From contig JAUWKS010000013.1 in assembly GCA_030614005.1 (NCBI GenBank), forward strand, positions 1 through 38,336: a DNA stretch of 38,336 nt, read 5' to 3'. The position numbers were made by a program, and so were the translations under genes. Of the stretch, positions 33,901-38,336 are shown piece after piece. This DNA comes from Candidatus Heimdallarchaeota archaeon. Lineage in GTDB: Archaea > Asgardarchaeota > Heimdallarchaeia > JABLTI01. The notes under the pieces are model-generated. The model was not told where the DNA came from, made no database searches, and saw only the letters and a list, made by a program, of their open reading frames with translations. Numbering within the stretch: the stretch's first letter is position 1; the number at the start of each line of letters is the position of its first letter.

Positions 33901-36900
33901 TTAATCGACTACCACCAACATTTCTTCCATATGAAATCAAGAGTGCTGCTCCTACAAAACACTTCTCAATACCACCTGTTATTTCTCCTTTAGCAAAGAG
34001 AGCATCAATCGCTGTGTTGATTAAATGGAACCCTTCCTTGGCTCTTTCGACTTCAATATAATTCTTTGCGTGGGTAAGAAGCTTTTCAGTGCCTAGGAAT
34101 AAATCATCTGCAGAGGTCATTGCTTCAAAGGCAATTGGTAACATTTTGAAAGCGGTGTCATATTCTCTCTTTTTCTGGAGATTTAAAGCGATTTTGAATA
34201 TTGTATTTGCTAAATGGATTAAGCGATTTTTCTTTCCAGTTCTTCTAAAGAGAGTAAAGCTTTCTTTGAATAATTCTATAGATTTCTCATAATCTTTAAT
34301 TTCATAAAATGTTTGACCTTCAATCATACAGAGACGGCCAGTGAATTCTTCACCAACAATTGCACCAATAGTGAGTGCAACTTCCCATAATCGTAATCCA
34401 GCCTCTGGATTATTACTTTTGATATTTGCTGTACCAAAAGCCATGACCTTTAGAGCAGTTTCTTCAACTTCTTTCAAACGATTATTTTGTTCCAAAATTT
34501 TAGCTATTTTACCATAACAGAGAATAGCATTTTCTATACTATTTGCTGCCATTAATTGATCTACTAACTCTTCCAAAAATTGAATTGCTTCTTCTACCTG
34601 ACTAATTTCAGTTAAAATTTCTGCGCCTCGAATACCCCAAGAAACAGCAACTTCATTGTTCTTCTCTTTGAGAAACTCTTCACAAGTGTTGATACAGATG
34701 CCTGCAGCTTCGATATGGTTATTCACACTTTGGAGAATTTCAATAGTGAGATTAATGTAATTTGTTGCAGGGAGAAGTTTCCTTTCAGCAATTAAATTGC
34801 TTGAAAAAACTGCTACTTTATTTGCTAGCTGACTGATTTGTTTCAAATTTTGGGCTTGAATATATACTTTGTAGGTTTTTTCTAGACTAATTAAAGCTGC
34901 TTCATGCAGATCTTCTTTTGAGTAGACTTCCCATTCAGTAAGTTTAATCTGTCCATTTAGTTTCAAATCATTAATTTGCAATGCGAAATTCTCAGCTACC
35001 TGATAGAATTCTTGACTTCTTGCTGCTCTTACTGTTCCATCTAATTTTATTGTGGGAATACTACCTCGAACAATTTCTGTTGCTATATCGACTATTTGTG
35101 TGATAAGTTTAGTCAATTCTTTGTTTTTATTTAGACTTAGATAAATGTCACCCGTATTTCTGATTTTGGCTAAACCCTCTTCCAAATTATTATTTACAAT
35201 ATAATATTGACCCATTGAGTTATGTATTTCAGCAATTGCTGAACGGTCTTCTATAATAACGAATAATTTTATAGCTCTTTCTAAAAGATTTATGCCAAAT
35301 TGAGGTGTGTGGCTATGAAGGAATTTTTCACCTTCCATTCTTGCTGTTTGAGCTCCTTGAATAGTTTGCTCTGCATTATTCAAAGCTTCAATACCCAGAG
35401 TAATCATATTATTCGATTCAGGAAGCATATCTCTTTGGAAGAGCTCTCTTCCTTTTTCAATAATTTCTGCACCAACTATAGCTGCATGTCGAACTGATGA
35501 AGAAATATACAAATCAATTGAATTTCCATAGTATTTTGTTGAAAGCTCATATTGTTCTTTTTCTAAAAACTTTTTAGCAACTTCATAAGATCGACCAGCT
35601 TCCGCCTCTGTGTTTACTGCACCATCTATCTGAATGGCAACTTGATATCCTTTTTCAGCGTTAACAAAATCACCTTTATTCAGTATAGTTGTGTATGTTT
35701 CAAAGCAATGATTAGCAACACCAGGATAAATTTGATCTTTTTCGGGTATTTTATTTTTTACTGAAGCAAGACGGTAATACTCAAAACTTTTTTCGTGATT
35801 ATCATGTTCAGAATGATATCTTGCTAATGCAGAGAGAATTCTCGCTGCTTCTTCAGGTTGATCCGCTTTAGTGAACTCAACAGCTCCCTCCTCAAAAAGA
35901 GGGTCTGCATATTCAGTAAGGTTCTTTCGTAAGAAATCTGCAGCAAAACTTACCATAATTTTAGCTGCACGTTCATATTCTCCTGCTTCAGAAAGCACTT
36001 TGCCACTCCCTCGAGCCGAGGCAAGTGTGATATCATTTAGTTCTTCAAGATTGAATTTTCTAACATTCCCTATGTGATCCTCAATAGTTTCTACGGCTGA
36101 ATTAATATTTCGTTTAATTAATGCTCTCGAGAGTGTTTCATTAAACTCACAGGCAGCACTCCACAATCCTTTGGCATTAATAATATCTCCAGTTTTTATA
36201 CACTGCTCTGAATACTTTGTGGCGAGAAGAACTAATGGTTTGAATTTTTGCTCTCTAAGTTCTTCAGGAATTGTTTGAGCAGCAAGTTTCAATCGATCTA
36301 ATGCAATGTCAAAATGGCCTTCTACTAATAGTTCATCAGCAAGTTTGACATATACATCTGCTGCCTCCTCGCTTTTCCCTGCTTCAATATATGCTTCAGC
36401 TGCTTTTGTTGCTAAATCAATGCCTGTTTGAAGATTTCTAACCTTAAACATAGGTTGCCACGAAGAATCAAGAGTATCTGCTGCTAGTTCTATTTCCCCT
36501 AATTCCATAAAGAACTCCGCACAAAGACGATACATTATCTCAGCATAATGGAAATCATTTTTACTAAATCGCTCTCGAGCGAGTTGTCGTATTTCACTGG
36601 GGATATCCACTCTTTCTTCGCTCTCAGGCAAATCTTTTAGTGGGTCAATCATTTTTTTGAAAGCTTCAGTGGCTAGTTGGAATTTGTTATATTTTAGTAG
36701 AAGCTCTGCTTCTTTCCTATAAACTACTACCTCAAAATTACGATCAATTAATCTTCCAATCTCAATTGCAATATAAAAATAGTCTCTGCCAATTGGATAT
36801 TGCTCTATTGTGTGAAGTTGGAGTCCTAATGAAATAATATTATTCCCAAATTCAATGGTTTTATCTTTATTACCAATTTCAATGTAATATTCTTTAGCCA

Positions 36901-37828
36901 TATTATAGTAGGGAATTGCCTCTCGATAGAGTTTCTTTTCAAAAATAGCTAATCCAATTAAAGCTAGCTCACGTGCAAGAACCGTTATAGCTGGAACTGC
37001 TTTTCGAGTAATACAGATATCTTTTGCATGTTTAATTAAACGAATAGCAGTGCTATTATTAAAATCAACTGCAGCTGCTTTCAAAAGTTGGTTTTCTGGG
37101 TCTAAAATTTCAGGAATTAAGCTCTCTATGTGAGAGACAAAATTTGCCATCACATTTTCAGCTGCTAGGATAATAGTTTCCTTATTATCAGTATTCATCT
37201 CAAGAAGTAGCTTAACAGCTTCGTCAAGTGTTTTCTCTCCTTTTTCAGCTTGACCGCTTTCAATATATCTTTGAGAGAGTGATGTGTAGAAATCAATTGT
37301 GCCAATTTCATAATCAGCTTTTTTATAGAGTACTTTTGCTTTCTCTAAATACTCTTCCCCAATTTTCTCTTCGTCAGCTCTAACTCTTGCTTTAGATAAT
37401 ATTTGAATGGTATTTTCAATGTAAGCTTTAGCTGCCTCTAGGTATTTTCCTTTTGGATCCTTGCCAATTTTTTCATACTGATTTGCAATTGTTTCATTTA
37501 TTTTGCCTACTAAATCAAACCTGTTTTCCTTTGTCTGGAAAATTATTGCTGCTTTCTCTAAGAAATTTTCAGCACTAGTTTGAAATGACTCATATTCCGA
37601 ATGATCCAGTTTTTCACTTGCATCAATAAAATAATTAATCGTTTGAATCAATATTTTTGAATCATTTTTAGTAATTACTGCTTCAGCAATTTCCAGCATT
37701 AACCGAGAAGCTTCTTCAAAATTGTCTTTCTCGATAAAAACTTGTATTAACCTAAAGAATTCATCAACTGCTGCTCTTGTTGAGCCAGAGTTTAAGAGAT
37801 GGCGTGCTTTTTCAATATTTTCAAACAT
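30902..37828 (-). CDS. Giant alpha-solenoid (TPR-like) protein with C-terminal winged-helix-like end
   Basis: At 2,308 residues this is by far the largest protein here. Nearly all of it is degenerate helix-turn-helix repeats of about 35-40 residues in the style of TPR proteins. Typical units read YREAIPYYNMAKEYYIEIGN, FQLATEAFKKM, or ERAAKIMVSFAADFLRK. There is no signal peptide or membrane segment. The last 70 residues (VAKLALGYQDIGNIDINKVS, then TQMNFPPETIQREIEYLVLEGKINP) read as a winged helix of the kind that closes PCI domains of the proteasome lid, COP9 and eIF3. A preceding region (about 2150-2240) is helical. It may be a scaffold or coat-like protein. I take the ATG at 37828 rather than the TTG 21 bases upstream. 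Confidence 0.8.
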   Translation of the reverse strand: MFENIEKARHLLNSGSTRAAVDEFFRLIQVFIEKDNFEEASRLMLEIAEAVITKNDSKILIQTINYFIDASEKLDHSEYESFQTSAENFLEKAAIIFQTKENRFDLVGKINETIANQYEKIGKDPKGKYLEAAKAYIENTIQILSKARVRADEEKIGEEYLEKAKVLYKKADYEIGTIDFYTSLSQRYIESGQAEKGEKTLDEAVKLLLEMNTDNKETIILAAENVMANFVSHIESLIPEILDPENQLLKAAAVDFNNSTAIRLIKHAKDICITRKAVPAITVLARELALIGLAIFEKKLYREAIPYYNMAKEYYIEIGNKDKTIEFGNNIISLGLQLHTIEQYPIGRDYFYIAIEIGRLIDRNFEVVVYRKEAELLLKYNKFQLATEAFKKMIDPLKDLPESEERVDIPSEIRQLARERFSKNDFHYAEIMYRLCAEFFMELGEIELAADTLDSSWQPMFKVRNLQTGIDLATKAAEAYIEAGKSEEAADVYVKLADELLVEGHFDIALDRLKLAAQTIPEELREQKFKPLVLLATKYSEQCIKTGDIINAKGLWSAACEFNETLSRALIKRNINSAVETIEDHIGNVRKFNLEELNDITLASARGSGKVLSEAGEYERAAKIMVSFAADFLRKNLTEYADPLFEEGAVEFTKADQPEEAARILSALARYHSEHDNHEKSFEYYRLASVKNKIPEKDQIYPGVANHCFETYTTILNKGDFVNAEKGYQVAIQIDGAVNTEAEAGRSYEVAKKFLEKEQYELSTKYYGNSIDLYISSSVRHAAIVGAEIIEKGRELFQRDMLPESNNMITLGIEALNNAEQTIQGAQTARMEGEKFLHSHTPQFGINLLERAIKLFVIIEDRSAIAEIHNSMGQYYIVNNNLEEGLAKIRNTGDIYLSLNKNKELTKLITQIVDIATEIVRGSIPTIKLDGTVRAARSQEFYQVAENFALQINDLKLNGQIKLTEWEVYSKEDLHEAALISLEKTYKVYIQAQNLKQISQLANKVAVFSSNLIAERKLLPATNYINLTIEILQSVNNHIEAAGICINTCEEFLKEKNNEVAVSWGIRGAEILTEISQVEEAIQFLEELVDQLMAANSIENAILCYGKIAKILEQNNRLKEVEETALKVMAFGTANIKSNNPEAGLRLWEVALTIGAIVGEEFTGRLCMIEGQTFYEIKDYEKSIELFKESFTLFRRTGKKNRLIHLANTIFKIALNLQKKREYDTAFKMLPIAFEAMTSADDLFLGTEKLLTHAKNYIEVERAKEGFHLINTAIDALFAKGEITGGIEKCFVGAALLISYGRNVGGSRLIDKGMEKIAQITDESSIKHLATVCRNQGIILREDGKLEASHVILASGIGILRTINDLIGIGQISIDLGRTLVKRNEMAAAVEAFRNGVHLLAQGNLTKESLDVVNELIAEGRKQIDNNNVNAGMPLVELAGGLYIFLQRTERIMVISEIFINQGGKMLNERNFDIAALYFSKAMELSTRAGLNDYLPKVGNRCIDFGLKLIKEGDPILGIQFMNAGGELIIQYETKLEKASRAGANYLETISQVLGPQYEKSIEDEESRLELIGQFVDSTTKFLTQTKNQKGLENLSKMLTVYGKKLLVSRGPRIARGILDAAFAAADLAGNSKLKIDIANNYLNHVNYLVKNKKLELLDATVNQARSIYLETNDTKEIRKFIGTLAQTGRILCIESSTRNEGRKLLSIVTNLVINLSEKDFYSVITFPLIQLNQDITEEANIDLVIFARENIIKLLNSIINTNHPLSILGNLDFANMIMAWHQTAELLLQKAITFDKAIRIEDQALRLASISKQHQIGIAIIDNLLAILESLTKKRFKGLDVLMETLATAMNDLGQKERIIEIGKQCIALGQLAADKKKLSDAINFLKAAGRIYEIYGNNRLIAEVAMTSASIGDQKIKEEKFKEGLYYYSTSLENYELSGDENSIQIIATTIQNLFNTVPIEDGYICYLVPGMVYANRDKIEEAEDIAFQALDQAKKMLNSGKKDLIFHSIPYVFAATDIYERTGSFIEETKIYDGLMFKYLEATSDSKIINLFLDLLIRTSLKKLRIWDFNAIQAIFDKVDDQRVLKNKKFVALKKSLEAFQEGNLASTLQQAHLVNIKFQRNIQEFIEIYKEQVRTDITERGRISIYEYMEAQPISRLINVLIQELYARKEITGRYFKIGLFVSSDVLSEVLQWCDKELLDNGKAVVADLANKTKLRLDEILSVIRIEYLPQKFMAVFNRDTTVLYSYLQLRSEVAKLALGYQDIGNIDINKVSTQMNFPPETIQREIEYLVLEGKINPRLVGRK

Positions 37829-38061
37829 CGTTAGTTTTACAACCCACAAAGCCTATAATATAGTGCAAGATCTTTTTATTTCTACTTCTAATTGAATATA
37901 GACTATTTACTTATATATTTGACTCTTATCCAAATAAAAATTGTGTTTAATGATATTCTTCGAAGATTTAAACATCTTCAAATAGGCAAAGTAATTTCCC
38001 ATGGTCAGTATTTATATTAGATGCTTTATTATGTTATACAATTAACATAGGTGAATATACA
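37829..38061. promoter_or_regulatory. Divergent promoter region before the beta-CASP gene
   Basis: These 233 bases separate the giant protein gene from the plus-strand nuclease gene. An inverted repeat, GAAGAT (37962-37967) and ATCTTC (37974-37979) with six bases between, lies near the middle. A TATA-like TTATATTAG precedes the plus-strand gene at about 38008-38016. No other gene is seen. Confidence 0.4.
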
Positions 38062-38336
38062 ATGGATTTATCAGTTAGCTTTCATGGAGCAGTAGCGAGA
38101 ACAACAGGTTCTGCGCACTTAATTCGAGCGGGTAATAAACGGATTTTATTAGATTGTGGATTGATACAAGGAATACCTCATCATTATAATCAAAATTTCT
38201 CATTTGATCCAAAATCCATTGATGATATTGTTTTGTCGCATGCACATTTAGACCATTCCGGAAGAATACCTCTGATGTTCAAACAGGGGTTCGAAGGAAA
38301 CATCTATTGTACTGCTGCAACAAAAGATTTAGTCAA
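38062..38336 (+). CDS. Metallo-beta-lactamase/beta-CASP RNA-processing protein (partial, 5' end)
   Basis: The frame opens at ATG 38062 after GGTGA (38050-38054) and runs off the window edge after 91 codons. It reads MDLSVSFHGAVARTTGSAHL at the start and then LLDCGLIQG. SHAHLDHSGRIPLMFKQGF follows: this is the HxHxDH metal motif followed by SGR-P as in the beta-CASP family of RNA nucleases (archaeal aCPSF/RNase J-like, CPSF73 in eukaryotes). The TGS-H-L opening is also typical. The lack of N-terminal KH domains separates it from aCPSF1, so it is probably the aCPSF2-like or another single-domain member. Catalytic details beyond the edge cannot be seen. Confidence 0.85.
   Translation, partial: MDLSVSFHGAVARTTGSAHLIRAGNKRILLDCGLIQGIPHHYNQNFSFDPKSIDDIVLSHAHLDHSGRIPLMFKQGFEGNIYCTAATKDLV

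Overview
The window is AT-rich archaeal DNA, and I infer an Asgard (Promethearchaeati) genome. It carries archaeal-type information genes: uS12, uS7, NAC with a UBA domain, the KEOPS subunit Cgi121, a Tan1-like THUMP protein, an A/V-type ATPase stalk pair and archaeal UMP kinase. With them are eukaryote-flavoured genes: a free-standing ubiquitin-like protein ending exactly in Gly-Gly, a Ser/His signal peptidase of the Sec11 type, a possible longin/roadblock-like small protein and a 2,308-residue alpha-solenoid protein. Many starts are preceded by GGTGA, which pairs with the UCACC of the archaeal 16S rRNA tail. I saw no tRNA, rRNA, CRISPR array, insertion sequence or phage gene.

Layout, left to right. 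(1) 154-2987: ATPase subunits H and F, then a large fusion of zinc ribbon, PUA, PAPS/APS reductase-like and 2[4Fe-4S] ferredoxin domains. (2) 3033-5827, minus strand: NAC, a small unknown protein, then MtnA coupled to an HTH-phosphoribosyltransferase regulator. (3) 6040-9214: a class V aminotransferase, a TPR protein with an unrecognised N-terminal domain, and two small unknown proteins, one a Cys-rich zinc finger. (4) 9520-10957: rps12-rps7, where uS7 has a 136-residue Lys/Ala/Glu-rich extension; a hairpin terminator follows. (5) 11010-16767: a CPBP membrane protease, a small winged helix, a TPR protein, UMP kinase, a PD-(D/E)XK-like protein and a membrane protein. (6) 17134-19747: grpE-dnaK, with repeats upstream and a hairpin terminator. 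(7) 19842-25478, minus strand: signal peptidase, larE, larB, ubiquitin-like gene, truncated metallo-beta-lactamase remnant, pyrD and pyrK. (8) 25607-30874: THUMP protein, Cgi121, a purine-type phosphoribosyltransferase, an operon of a small protein plus two paralogous membrane proteins, and a galactokinase-like GHMP kinase. (9) 30902-37828, minus strand: the giant solenoid protein with a C-terminal winged-helix-like end. (10) 38062-end: the start of a beta-CASP/metallo-beta-lactamase RNA-processing protein, cut by the window edge.

Functional themes: pyrimidine synthesis (pyrD, pyrK, UMP kinase) and PRPP-linked salvage (two phosphoribosyltransferases, MtnA); protein folding and targeting (NAC, GrpE, DnaK, signal peptidase); tRNA modification (Cgi121, THUMP protein); and nickel-pincer cofactor synthesis (LarB, LarE, without LarC here). 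Two normally clustered sets, the ATPase operon and the str-type ribosomal operon, appear as isolated fragments.

The best candidates for new biology are the giant solenoid protein, the ubiquitin-like gene with its dyad-rich promoter, the sulfonucleotide-reductase fusion, the tandem membrane-protein operon and the signal peptidase with an extra outer domain.
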